This document shows, in pieces, positions 1 to 5,981 of a stretch of DNA of 7,014 nucleotides; position 1 is the first letter of the stretch, and each line of letters opens with the position of its first letter. The translations under genes were made by a program, and so were the position numbers. The stretch is from Fimbriimonadaceae bacterium (GTDB lineage: Bacteria; Armatimonadota; Fimbriimonadia; Fimbriimonadales; Fimbriimonadaceae), in the NCBI GenBank assembly GCA_020849075.1, contig JADLGZ010000231.1:1-7014 (forward strand), given 5' to 3'. The notes beneath the pieces were generated by a model. The model saw only the letters and a program-made list of their open reading frames with translations. It ran no database searches and was not told where the DNA came from.

Positions 1-359
1 GAACCTCAAACGAAGGACGACGATTCAAGAGGTGGGACGTATTTGAATACGCCCTCATCACTCCTGAAGGCGAGAGTTCGCCCGAACCCTCGGTGATCGT
101 AGACCTCAGCCTTGGCGGAATCCAAGTCAGAGGACGCAAGCAATATTCCCCGGGAAGCATGGTCGTCATTACGATCGCTCAGGACGGCGATAAGCGTATC
201 ACTACCAGCGCAGAGGTACGGTATTCCTATGTCATGGAAGAAAGCGATCTCTTTGCAACGGGTTTCAAGTTCGTGCCCGCTAACATGGAGCAACGCGTTG
301 AACTAGTGAACTTTATTCACCACCGCTTCCAAGAAGGCATCCAGCAGCAGAGCGCTTAG
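1..359 (+). CDS. PilZ domain protein, 3' part (5' end outside window)
   Basis: The reading frame is open from the window edge (first whole codon at 3) to a TAG at 357-359, giving 118 visible residues and no start codon before the conserved part, so the gene begins outside the window. The visible protein carries both signatures of a PilZ c-di-GMP-binding domain: an RxxxR motif (RRFKR, visible residues 6-10) and a DxSxxG motif (DLSLGG, residues 34-39). Beta-strand-like stretches and a late GFKF follow, and the chain ends in a short helix-like tail (VELVNFIHHRF). With both motifs intact it should bind cyclic di-GMP. Such proteins act as cytosolic receptors or as C-terminal regulatory domains of larger proteins, and which applies here cannot be seen. 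Its stop overlaps the stop of the convergent erpA gene. A GTG at 93 is a poor start because it would remove the RxxxR motif. Confidence 0.85.
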   Translation, partial: TSNEGRRFKRWDVFEYALITPEGESSPEPSVIVDLSLGGIQVRGRKQYSPGSMVVITIAQDGDKRITTSAEVRYSYVMEESDLFATGFKFVPANMEQRVELVNFIHHRFQEGIQQQSA

Positions 360-736
360 CCTCGGCTACCGCAACCGCCGCATCCACCACCACTAGCCTG
401 GCTTTCCTCTGTCTGGAAGGATGAGCCACAACCGCAGCCGCTGACCGCGTTCGGATTTTCAATCTTGAATCCGCCGCCGAGGTTGTCCTCAACGAAGTCC
501 ACGCTCGCACCATCCATGTAGCCCAGGCTGAGCTCGTCAACGTAAATCTTTACGCCATCGCTCTCAAAGATCTGATCGGTGGGCTCGGGAGCACCATCGT
601 CAATTGCCATGCCGTACTGCAGGCCAGAGCAGCCACCTCCAGATACCCAGACGCGAAGCGCCGCGGATGGCTTTTCCTCCGCCACCATAAGGTCTTTTAG
701 TTCGCAAGCTGCTCGGGTCGTTACTGTGATTGCCAT
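356..736 (-). CDS. erpA: Iron-sulfur cluster carrier, ErpA/IscA (HesB) family
   Basis: This 126-residue protein is an A-type carrier that receives Fe-S clusters and passes them to apo-enzymes in the cytosol. The three conserved cluster-binding cysteines are present: C36 in GGGCSGLQYG, and C101 and C103 in GCGCGSSF. The block LGYMDGASVDF (residues 71-81) is also typical, and the GGGCSGLQYG form resembles ErpA more than IscA. The family normally ends soon after CGCGSSF. Here about 19 extra residues follow, rich in glycine, with a further CxxC (C119, C122). The ATG at 734-736 is preceded by AGGA with 9 nt spacing, which supports this start. No suf or isc genes are adjacent; the Bax inhibitor-like gene lies 55 nt upstream on the same strand. 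That gap contains -10-like TATGCT and TACACT but no convincing -35, so the promoter is unresolved. The symbol erpA is a best guess within the family. Confidence 0.9.
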   Translation of the reverse strand: MAITVTTRAACELKDLMVAEEKPSAALRVWVSGGGCSGLQYGMAIDDGAPEPTDQIFESDGVKIYVDELSLGYMDGASVDFVEDNLGGGFKIENPNAVSGCGCGSSFQTEESQASGGGCGGCGSRG

Positions 737-743
737 CTATCTG

Positions 744-750
744 TTTCCTA
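744..750 (-). promoter_or_regulatory. Ribosome binding site of erpA
   Basis: Read on the minus strand the sequence is TAGGAAA, with the AGGA core ending 9 nt before the ATG at 736. It supports the chosen start of the iron-sulfur carrier gene. Confidence 0.6.
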
Positions 751-791
751 CGCAAAAGTGTAGCATAAGTATCCACACCCTTCCGTATGTT

Positions 792-1466
792 TTAGATGAT
801 GAACTTACGCCAGTGAATCAGAACGCGGATTGGGTAGGTGATTCCGTTGAGAAGATCGCAATGCAGGTCCGCAAGGGCGCTCAGAGGCTCATCCATCCGG
901 CGGCGTTTCAGAATCATCGCGAAGTCATAGACGAGATAGGCGAGTCCACCAAGCCCAAGTCCGATGCCTAACCAGAGGTTTGGCAGTAAATCTGGAGTCC
1001 AGACCGAGAGGCCCACGCATCCCAATATTGTCGCCAGCCCCGCCAAGACATATTGACCCACGAAACTGAAATCTCGACCAGACAGGGCGGTATAGAGAGC
1101 CGCACCGGCAAGAGTGATACCTAGGGCGCAGACCGGCCATCCAACTTCGTGGAGGTTGCGCGTCAGGGTGCCCGTAAAGAGGATGGTGATCGGTAAGAAT
1201 CCTGCTTGGAGCAAACGCTCGGGAGATCTGCCTCCCAATAATGCCCTGAATAACTGATGCGCAACCAAGCAAGCGAGGAACACGAGCACCGACTCCTGCA
1301 ATGGAAGCGAAAGGGGATGAAGAATAGCGACTAGGGCAGAGGCTATTCCAGCAAGAAAGAAGAGACCAGATACCGTCTGGATGAATCTCCGGCGCTCATC
1401 ATAGCTCCGGGTAGCCACGTTATCGGGAACCACGATTGGCTCTGGAAAGTAGGGCGGAATGAACAC
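792..1466 (-). CDS. Bax inhibitor-1/YccA-like integral membrane protein
   Basis: This is a predicted inner-membrane protein of 224 residues if it starts at the GTG at 1466. About six hydrophobic segments are visible (near residues 32-50, 58-76, 87-102, 109-128, 134-155 and 162-186), plus a semi-polar last helix (200-217). The C-terminal pattern GLAYLVYDF (173-182), a basic loop, then LADLHCDLLN (198-207) resembles the end of Bax inhibitor-1/YetJ/YbhL proteins. There a YD and a later Asp form the di-aspartyl sensor of the calcium leak channel; D181 and D204 are the candidate equivalents. Length and topology fit the family, but I see no other diagnostic motif. The frame stays open upstream through tRNA-Pro, so it must start below 1474. 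GTGs at 1466, 1433 and 1418 are possible and none has a clear Shine-Dalgarno. The gene lies directly downstream of the tRNA and is probably transcribed with it. Confidence 0.6.
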   Translation of the reverse strand: MFIPPYFPEPIVVPDNVATRSYDERRRFIQTVSGLFFLAGIASALVAILHPLSLPLQESVLVFLACLVAHQLFRALLGGRSPERLLQAGFLPITILFTGTLTRNLHEVGWPVCALGITLAGAALYTALSGRDFSFVGQYVLAGLATILGCVGLSVWTPDLLPNLWLGIGLGLGGLAYLVYDFAMILKRRRMDEPLSALADLHCDLLNGITYPIRVLIHWRKFII

Positions 1467-1473
1467 GGCTAAG

Positions 1474-1550
1474 TGGTCGGGATGACTGGATTTGAACCAG
1501 CGACCTCCTCGTCCCGAACGAGGCGCTCTACCAAGCTGAGCCACATCCCG
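1474..1550 (-). tRNA. tRNA-Pro (anticodon CGG), CCA encoded
   Basis: A full cloverleaf can be drawn on the minus strand. The 7-bp acceptor stem is CGGGATG/CATCCCG, and the D arm is GCTC/GAGC with a GG in the loop. The anticodon arm is CCTCG-TTCGGGA-CGAGG and the T arm is GCTGG-TTCAAAT-CCAGT. The seven-base loop TTCGGGA puts CGG at positions 34-36 with G at 37, as expected for a proline tRNA reading CCG. The discriminator base is A and the 3' CCA is encoded in the DNA (1474-1476). Length is 77 nt including CCA. The next coding frame downstream starts only 7 nt after the CCA. Confidence 0.96.
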
Positions 1551-1609
1551 ACTCGGTTTAGGAGGATACCCGGTCATCTCTACTGCCGAAAACCTGGTAC
1601 GGAAATGTA

Positions 1610-1637
1610 TTGAGTTGTGCTTTTTGCCTCGTATACT
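1610..1637 (+). promoter_or_regulatory. Sigma-70-like promoter of the exported protein gene, probably leaderless
   Basis: TTGAGT (1610-1615, matching four bases of TTGACA) and TATACT (1632-1637, five of six bases of TATAAT) are separated by 16 nt. Initiation the usual 6-8 nt past the -10 box would fall at about 1643-1645, on or next to the ATG at 1645. There is no purine-rich Shine-Dalgarno before that ATG, which agrees with a leaderless transcript. The element lies in the 94-bp spacer between tRNA-Pro (opposite strand) and the exported protein gene. The assignment rests on consensus matching by eye only. Confidence 0.55.
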
Positions 1638-1644
1638 TAACGTG

Positions 1645-3477
1645 ATGAAGAAATTAGCTCTGTTGGCAGCCGCCCTTCCCGCTGCTTCATTTGCACAGTG
1701 GAGCCAGCCAACCATCCTCTCCGATAACGCGGGCGATCAAACCCTTCCCAAGATCAAGACAACGCTAGATGGAGGATGCTATGTATCTTGGTACGATGCC
1801 TCCGGCGGGGGCTACCATATACGAATTCAGCGCTTTGATAGGAATGGGAACCAGCTTTTCCCGGCGAATGGATTTCAAGTAAACACTTCGACTTTGAGCA
1901 GCATTGGCGACCATGACTTGGCCGTTGATAGCTTCGGCAATGCGTACGTGGCTTATCTTGATACGCGGTTTGGGACGACCACAACCATGACCGTCAGCAA
2001 GATATCACCCACCGGTTCAATCGTGTGGGATAAGAATGTTTCGGCGGGTACCTCAGGCAATCAACCAAGAGTCTGCATTCTCAATGACTCCACGATCGCC
2101 GCTGCGTATACGGCCAATAACAGTTTCACGATCAGGCGGTATACGCAACTTGGGGCCGACCTCGTGCCCCAAGTTTCGGTATCGGAACCGGGACACGGAA
2201 TGATCATGACGGACCTTGAGCCCGGCGAAGGAAACACCGCGATTGCGATGTGGGTACGAGGGACGGGTACGACTCTTGTCACATCCAACAAGCAGTTGTA
2301 CGCCCAGAAGTTCAACATGGCGACCGGCCAAGGACTCTGGACAGGAACGGCAACCGGGACCTGGGCCAGCGGGGGCGCACCGGTTATTGTCTTCAATGCG
2401 AACTCCATCCAAAACGGTAACTTCCCACCCATCATAGCGGATGGTAATGGGGGGTTTGTTACCGCTTGGTACGAAACGGGAGCGCTGAGGAATGCCTATA
2501 TGGAGCACGTGCAAACAGACGGTACCAAGAAGTTTGGAACGGTCAACACATCGAACGTGACTAGTTCACTATCAATCGTAGAATCAACCCCTGGACGCAT
2601 GCAGACCAGCGCGAATATCGCCTACGACAAATGGTCCGGGAATTACCTGGTTGCCTCCGCTGAGTCCCAAATTTCACCGCAATCAAACTACTCCAATATC
2701 GTTCAGAAGATTGGCCCCGACGGGAATCGCTTATGGCCGTTGGTGGGAACAAAGAACGGCATCACCGTTCAACCGATCGGAAGCCAGACCTCGTTTGTGT
2801 CCGCTCAGTTCTTGGGGCAGGGTGCCATCGTCGCGAGCATGTACTATAGCGGCGCTTTCCCCACGTCCATCATTGGCGCGGCCGTAGACCCGGACGGCGA
2901 AATTGATTACAGCAGTGAAGAAATCTATGGAGACGGCACGACAAAAGGCCGCCTGACGACGGAGCGGGACCCTGGCGGCGATCTCCTCGCGGTTTGGAAT
3001 GACAATGGCGACCTATATGGCACTCGTTACACCGGTCCCGATGGGGTAGGAAAGACCATTTCGGGAGACATAACGGCCGGTGACTACAGTACGGCGCCGA
3101 TGGACATTAACTGGGTCATTGAGATTTCGGACGGATCCACAACGGAGCGTCGTATGGTGAACGTTGATACTTCGGGCAACTTTTATGTCCGAACATCATT
3201 CAGCGGCCCGGTCACGGTGACCATTGACGGCTCCCACTGGATCAAGCGCCGGTTTACCAACGTAGGGATCACCGTCGGCCTCGTGACGATGCAAAACGGT
3301 GATGCAGACGGCTCAGGTGAAGTTGATGCCGCTGACATTGATCAAGTGATCGCCGATTTTGGCGCCGTCCGGTACACGGTTGGCTACAACATCAACAGCG
3401 ATGTTGATGGAACTGGCGAAGTTGATGCCGCTGATATTGACATCGTGATTGCCAACTTCGGAGGCAACGACGAGTAA
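1645..3477 (+). CDS. Secreted beta-repeat protein with C-terminal dockerin-like calcium-binding repeats
   Basis: This 610-residue protein of unknown specific function is predicted to be exported. It starts with a clear signal peptide (MKKLALLAAALPAASFA, likely cut before Q18). The body, about residues 20-470, is Gly/Asn/Thr-rich and has irregular repeats of the form 'DGGCYVSWYD' (42-51), 'FGNAYVAYLD' (98-106), 'GNGGFVTAWYE' (267-277) and 'GGDLLAVWND' (444-453), which suggest a beta-propeller-like fold. Residues 472-547 resemble a carboxypeptidase-regulatory-like beta sandwich ending in GSHWIKRRF. Two dockerin/EF-hand-type loops follow (D553-D564 and D586-D597), 33 residues apart, with acidic positions in DxDxSGxVDxxD order. 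I recall this C-terminal architecture from Armatimonadota exported proteins, where its role is unclear; attachment or sorting at the cell surface is inference. The ATG at 1645 is chosen because the signal peptide starts there; a TTG at 1615 would put polar residues first and lies over the promoter. The 3' end overlaps tag by 29 nt. Confidence 0.85.
   Translation: MKKLALLAAALPAASFAQWSQPTILSDNAGDQTLPKIKTTLDGGCYVSWYDASGGGYHIRIQRFDRNGNQLFPANGFQVNTSTLSSIGDHDLAVDSFGNAYVAYLDTRFGTTTTMTVSKISPTGSIVWDKNVSAGTSGNQPRVCILNDSTIAAAYTANNSFTIRRYTQLGADLVPQVSVSEPGHGMIMTDLEPGEGNTAIAMWVRGTGTTLVTSNKQLYAQKFNMATGQGLWTGTATGTWASGGAPVIVFNANSIQNGNFPPIIADGNGGFVTAWYETGALRNAYMEHVQTDGTKKFGTVNTSNVTSSLSIVESTPGRMQTSANIAYDKWSGNYLVASAESQISPQSNYSNIVQKIGPDGNRLWPLVGTKNGITVQPIGSQTSFVSAQFLGQGAIVASMYYSGAFPTSIIGAAVDPDGEIDYSSEEIYGDGTTKGRLTTERDPGGDLLAVWNDNGDLYGTRYTGPDGVGKTISGDITAGDYSTAPMDINWVIEISDGSTTERRMVNVDTSGNFYVRTSFSGPVTVTIDGSHWIKRRFTNVGITVGLVTMQNGDADGSGEVDAADIDQVIADFGAVRYTVGYNINSDVDGTGEVDAADIDIVIANFGGNDE
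3298..3462 (+). repeat. Tandem dockerin-like coding repeats
   Basis: Two 22-codon units (3298-3363 and 3397-3462) encode GDADGSGEVDAADIDQVIADFG and SDVDGTGEVDAADIDIVIANFG. They are 99 nt apart, and 17 bases are identical (3319-3335 versus 3418-3434) with more matches on both sides. The DNA-level identity suggests a fairly recent internal duplication or gene conversion, although strong selection on the loop residues could contribute. The second unit runs into the start of the tag frame. Confidence 0.8.
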
Positions 3478-4027
3478 CCCGACCCGCTGCCATTGGTGCT
3501 TGGGCAAGCCCGCTTATGAGCAGTACCACGATGAGGAATGGGGCGTTCCCGTCTACGAGGACCAGAAACAGTTTGAGTTTCTGGTCCTTGAAAGTGCCCA
3601 AGCCGGCCTGAGCTGGTGGACGATCTTGCAGCGGCGAGAGGGTTATCGAGAGGCCTTTGCGGGTTTTGATGCCAGCAAGGTTGCGAAGTTTGATGAGACT
3701 GATGTTGACCGCCTCATGAAGAACTCGGGCATCATTCGCAATCGAGCAAAGATCCTTTCGGCGATCAACAACGCTAAGCGATTCATTGAAATCCAGCAAG
3801 AATACGGCACGTTCTCGAACTATATCTGGTCGTTTGTAGGGGGTAGTCCGGTACACATGAAGTGCCGATCAATCACTGAGGTCCGGGCCACTTCGCCAGA
3901 GTCGGATGCCCTAGCTCAAGACATGAGGAAGCGAGGCTTCAAGTTCTTAGGCTCCACTGTGCTGCACGCGCATATGCAAGCGACCGGCCTCTTCAACGAG
4001 CATGTCGAAGGGTGCTTCCGCTATTAA
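3449..4027 (+). CDS. tag: DNA-3-methyladenine glycosylase I
   Basis: This 192-residue base-excision repair enzyme removes 3-methyladenine from alkylated DNA. It aligns with E. coli Tag over its whole length with a constant offset of 10 residues. The zinc ligands are present (C14, H27, H185, C189; Cys4, His17, His175, Cys179 in E. coli), as are the base-pocket Glu (E48, equivalent to E38) and Trp (W56, equivalent to W46). The blocks YHDEEWGVP, QAGLSW, GIIRNRAKI, WSFVGG and KRGFKFLGST are all intact. The start is unusual. A TGA at 3446-3448 closes the frame just before a TTG at 3449, and no ATG or GTG precedes the essential C14, so TTG is the only standard start. It lies inside the end of the upstream exported-protein gene (29-nt overlap), suggesting translational coupling. 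A GGAGG at 3460-3464 sits 5 nt before an in-frame ACG at 3470, a non-standard alternative. The stop overlaps that of uppP. Confidence 0.95.
   Translation: MPTSEATTSNPTRCHWCLGKPAYEQYHDEEWGVPVYEDQKQFEFLVLESAQAGLSWWTILQRREGYREAFAGFDASKVAKFDETDVDRLMKNSGIIRNRAKILSAINNAKRFIEIQQEYGTFSNYIWSFVGGSPVHMKCRSITEVRATSPESDALAQDMRKRGFKFLGSTVLHAHMQATGLFNEHVEGCFRY
3556..3590. repeat. Perfect 12-bp inverted repeat (hairpin) inside tag
   Basis: AGGACCAGAAAC at 3558-3569 and its exact reverse complement GTTTCTGGTCCT at 3577-3588 are separated by the 7-nt loop AGTTTGA. Adding the G-T pair 3557/3589 and the C-G pair 3556/3590 makes a 14-bp stem with one wobble. It lies 107 nt into tag and 78 nt past the stop of the exported protein gene. 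There is no T-run on either side, so it does not look like a classic intrinsic terminator on either strand. Confidence 0.8.
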
Positions 4028-4863
4028 GGGGTCATTCCGGCAAACTCGCTCAGTTTGGCCGTCGCGAGTAACGCAAGAATAGCGAACCCGAGCAGGATAC
4101 GATAACCGATAAAGACGGCATTTGAGTTCTTCTTCAAGTAATTGATCAGGAAGGCGATGCAACCGTAGCCGACGGCAAACGAGAAGATGTTCGCCACGAT
4201 GAGTGGAACCAGCATGGGGCCGGAGAACTCGGATCGGTGCTTGAAGGCGGTGTAGGCGGCCGCAAGAAAGATGGAGGGAACGCTCAGTAAGAATGAGTAT
4301 CGAGCGGCGGCCTCGCGCTCCAGCCCGAGAAATAAGCCCCCCGTGATTGTGCTTCCAGAACGGCTGGCGCCAGGAATGAGGGCAATGGCTTGGAAGAGTC
4401 CAATGACCAGGCCGTCCCTTACGGACAGCGACTCTAGGTCGCGAGACCTGCGACCAATCTTTTCGGCCACCATCAGAAGGATCGCCATAAGAATGAGCAT
4501 CATGGCAATTAGGTAGAGGCTCCGAAGGCTGGTCTCAATCTGATCCTTGAACACGTACCCAAGAATAATTATTGGCACCGAGCCCACGACAATGCCCCAG
4601 CCAAGGTTAGCCTGGGAGGTGCCGCGGTTTGCGGGATTTCGAAAACTGCCCAGCCATCCGCTAAGGATTCTCGAAAGGTCACGCCAGAAGTAAATGAGGA
4701 CGGCGAGGAGGGTCCCTAGTTGGATGTTGGCCGTGAATGCGGCGCCAGGGTCGGGCCACCCCAACAGCGAGGGGATAATTCGAATGTGGGCGCTACTTGA
4801 AATCGGCAGGAATTCCGTCAGCCCCTGAATGATGCCAAGGATGATCGCTTGGATCAGGTCCAC
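4024..4863 (-). CDS. uppP: Undecaprenyl-diphosphatase (UppP/BacA)
   Basis: This 279-residue polytopic inner-membrane enzyme dephosphorylates undecaprenyl diphosphate to the monophosphate, recycling the lipid carrier for peptidoglycan and other surface glycans; overexpression gives bacitracin resistance in other bacteria. The first signature is intact as QGLTEFLPISSSAH (residues 13-26), containing the (E/Q)xxxE motif (Q13, E17) and the catalytic-region His (H26). The second signature, PGASRSG (164-170), holds the conserved Arg (R168). Hydrophobic segments cover the rest in the usual order. The GTG at 4861-4863 is preferred over the upstream ATG at 4926: it begins exactly where the family begins (VDLIQAIILGIIQGLTEF), and GAGGT stands 6 nt before it. 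It overlaps the 3' end of wecB by 10 nt, pointing to coupled translation as the last gene of the glycan operon. Confidence 0.95.
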   Translation of the reverse strand: MDLIQAIILGIIQGLTEFLPISSSAHIRIIPSLLGWPDPGAAFTANIQLGTLLAVLIYFWRDLSRILSGWLGSFRNPANRGTSQANLGWGIVVGSVPIIILGYVFKDQIETSLRSLYLIAMMLILMAILLMVAEKIGRRSRDLESLSVRDGLVIGLFQAIALIPGASRSGSTITGGLFLGLEREAAARYSFLLSVPSIFLAAAYTAFKHRSEFSGPMLVPLIVANIFSFAVGYGCIAFLINYLKKNSNAVFIGYRILLGFAILALLATAKLSEFAGMTP

Positions 4864-5981
4864 ATGGGTACCTCGGGGGACTCCACTCCAAGCTCGCGTA
4901 GGAGAATAAATCGAATTCGTTCGCATGCTCGAGCATCACCATAGGGGGAGCGCGCTTGGGCCATGGCCTTGTAGGCATCGTCATCTGACAGCAATATCCG
5001 CGACTCGTTGAGGACGACCGTGGGCTCGGTACCGACGAGCTTTGCGACCCCGGCGTGCACACCCTCGGGCCGCTCGGTGGTGTTTCGAAGAACTAAAACG
5101 GGAACGCCAAAAGTAGGAGCTTCTTCCTGTACGCCGCCGCTATCGGTCAGGATGAGCGTGGACCGCTGCATCAGTTTGACAAAGTCCATGTAGTCAGGAG
5201 GCTCAATGACCTTGATGCGGTCATGACCGCCTAGGATTGGCTCCAGGGCTTCTCGGACAATCGGGTTGCGATGCATGGGCACGACGAGGAGCACGTCACT
5301 AAAATCGTCCACCAATTGGCGGACAGCGCTAGCAATACCTTTCTGAGAATCGCCCCAATTTTCGCGCCTATGAGTCGTCAGCAAAACGACACGCCCCTTG
5401 TGTTCGGGGAACCACTCGGCTTCGCTGATGGCGGCGACATGATGAAGCGCGTCAATACCGGTGTTTCCCGTTACGAAGGTGGAGGCGGCTGACATTCCTT
5501 CTCGGATCAGGTTTTCGGCAGCACGACTCGTCGGAGCAAAGTGAAGTCGTGAAACAAGTGCAGCAGCCCGGCGGTTGAACTCTTCGGGGAATGGTCGATC
5601 AATTCGATCCGTCCTGAGCCCAGCCTCAATATGACCGACCGGGACTTGGCGATAGAATGCTGCCAACGACGCGACAAAAGTCGTGGTGGTGTCCCCCTGA
5701 GCTAAAACCCATTGGGGCTCCAATTTTTCGAGGAGGGCGTCTATTCCCTCAAGAGCCCGCGTAGTCACTTGAGCCAACGTTTGCCCGTGGACCATGATGT
5801 CGAGGTCGTAGTCCGGGGCAAGGCCAAAGGCACCCAGGGCTTGAGCTAACATCTCGCGATGTTGTCCGGTAGAGACTAAGATGCACTCAACCTCCGGATA
5901 CTTCCGTAGTTCTAAGACGACGGGCGCCGTCTTGATCGCATCCGGTCTTGTACCGCAAATGGCAACGATACGCGGTTTCAT
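4854..5981 (-). CDS. wecB: UDP-N-acetylglucosamine 2-epimerase (non-hydrolysing)
   Basis: This 375-residue cytosolic enzyme interconverts UDP-GlcNAc and UDP-ManNAc, supplying ManNAc units for surface polysaccharides. The N-terminal GTRPDAIKTAP (residues 10-20) matches the family's GTRPEAIK with Asp for Glu. The equivalents of the E. coli catalytic residues are present: D97 in QGDTTTT, E119 in HIEAGLRT, E133 in PEEFNRR and H204 in THRREN. Also intact are TDSGGVQEEAP (279-289), TTERPEG (301-307) and PYGDA (346-350). Length is normal. The ATG at 5979-5981 is chosen because it begins at the usual first strand (MKPRIVAICGTRP) and overlaps the stop of the preceding transferase gene as ATGA, a sign of translational coupling. 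An upstream ATG at 6014 would add 11 non-conserved residues inside the neighbour gene. The 3' end contains the ribosome binding site of uppP. Confidence 0.95.
   Translation of the reverse strand: MKPRIVAICGTRPDAIKTAPVVLELRKYPEVECILVSTGQHREMLAQALGAFGLAPDYDLDIMVHGQTLAQVTTRALEGIDALLEKLEPQWVLAQGDTTTTFVASLAAFYRQVPVGHIEAGLRTDRIDRPFPEEFNRRAAALVSRLHFAPTSRAAENLIREGMSAASTFVTGNTGIDALHHVAAISEAEWFPEHKGRVVLLTTHRRENWGDSQKGIASAVRQLVDDFSDVLLVVPMHRNPIVREALEPILGGHDRIKVIEPPDYMDFVKLMQRSTLILTDSGGVQEEAPTFGVPVLVLRNTTERPEGVHAGVAKLVGTEPTVVLNESRILLSDDDAYKAMAQARSPYGDARACERIRFILLRELGVESPEVPMWT
4870..4874 (-). promoter_or_regulatory. Ribosome binding site of uppP, within wecB
   Basis: The minus strand reads GAGGT, then 6 nt, then the GTG at 4863. 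The site lies inside the last codons of wecB and decides for the GTG start of uppP over the upstream ATG at 4926. Confidence 0.65.

Noticed and set aside
93..359. GTG at 93 as a start for a short PilZ protein
   Set aside because: The same frame is open to the window edge and encodes the RxxxR motif upstream, so the gene is cut by the window edge, not short.
357..368. Palindrome TAGCCTCGGCTA at the PilZ/erpA junction as a terminator
   Set aside because: Only 4-5 bp of stem with a 2-4 nt loop and no T-run on either strand; too weak to call.
1615..1644. TTG start at 1615 for the exported protein
   Set aside because: It would add ten residues ahead of a perfect signal peptide and overlap the -35/-10 elements.
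1467..1715. N-terminal extension of the Bax inhibitor-like frame upstream to 1715
   Set aside because: It runs through tRNA-Pro and gives the well-known false peptide of tRNA read-through (VAQLGRAPRSGRGG...); it also passes through the divergent promoter region.
2053..2514. Long minus-strand open frames within the exported protein gene (also 2061-2435)
   Set aside because: Low-complexity shadow translations of a well-supported plus-strand gene, with no family resemblance and no ribosome binding site that I could see.
3298..3462. Dockerin-like repeats as evidence of a cellulosome
   Set aside because: No cohesin, scaffoldin or glycoside hydrolase is visible, and such calcium loops occur in many non-cellulosomal exported proteins.
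3392..3856. 154-codon minus-strand frame opposite tag
   Set aside because: It is opposite conserved tag codons and the dockerin repeats; the translation has no recognisable motif.
4864..4926. ATG at 4926 as start of uppP
   Set aside because: The extra 21 residues are not family-like and lie wholly within wecB; the GTG at 4863 has a well-placed GAGGT and begins at the family's normal N-terminus.
5028..5037. Palindrome TCGGTACCGA inside wecB as an operator
   Set aside because: Ten bases, within conserved coding sequence, and of a length expected by chance in a few kilobases.
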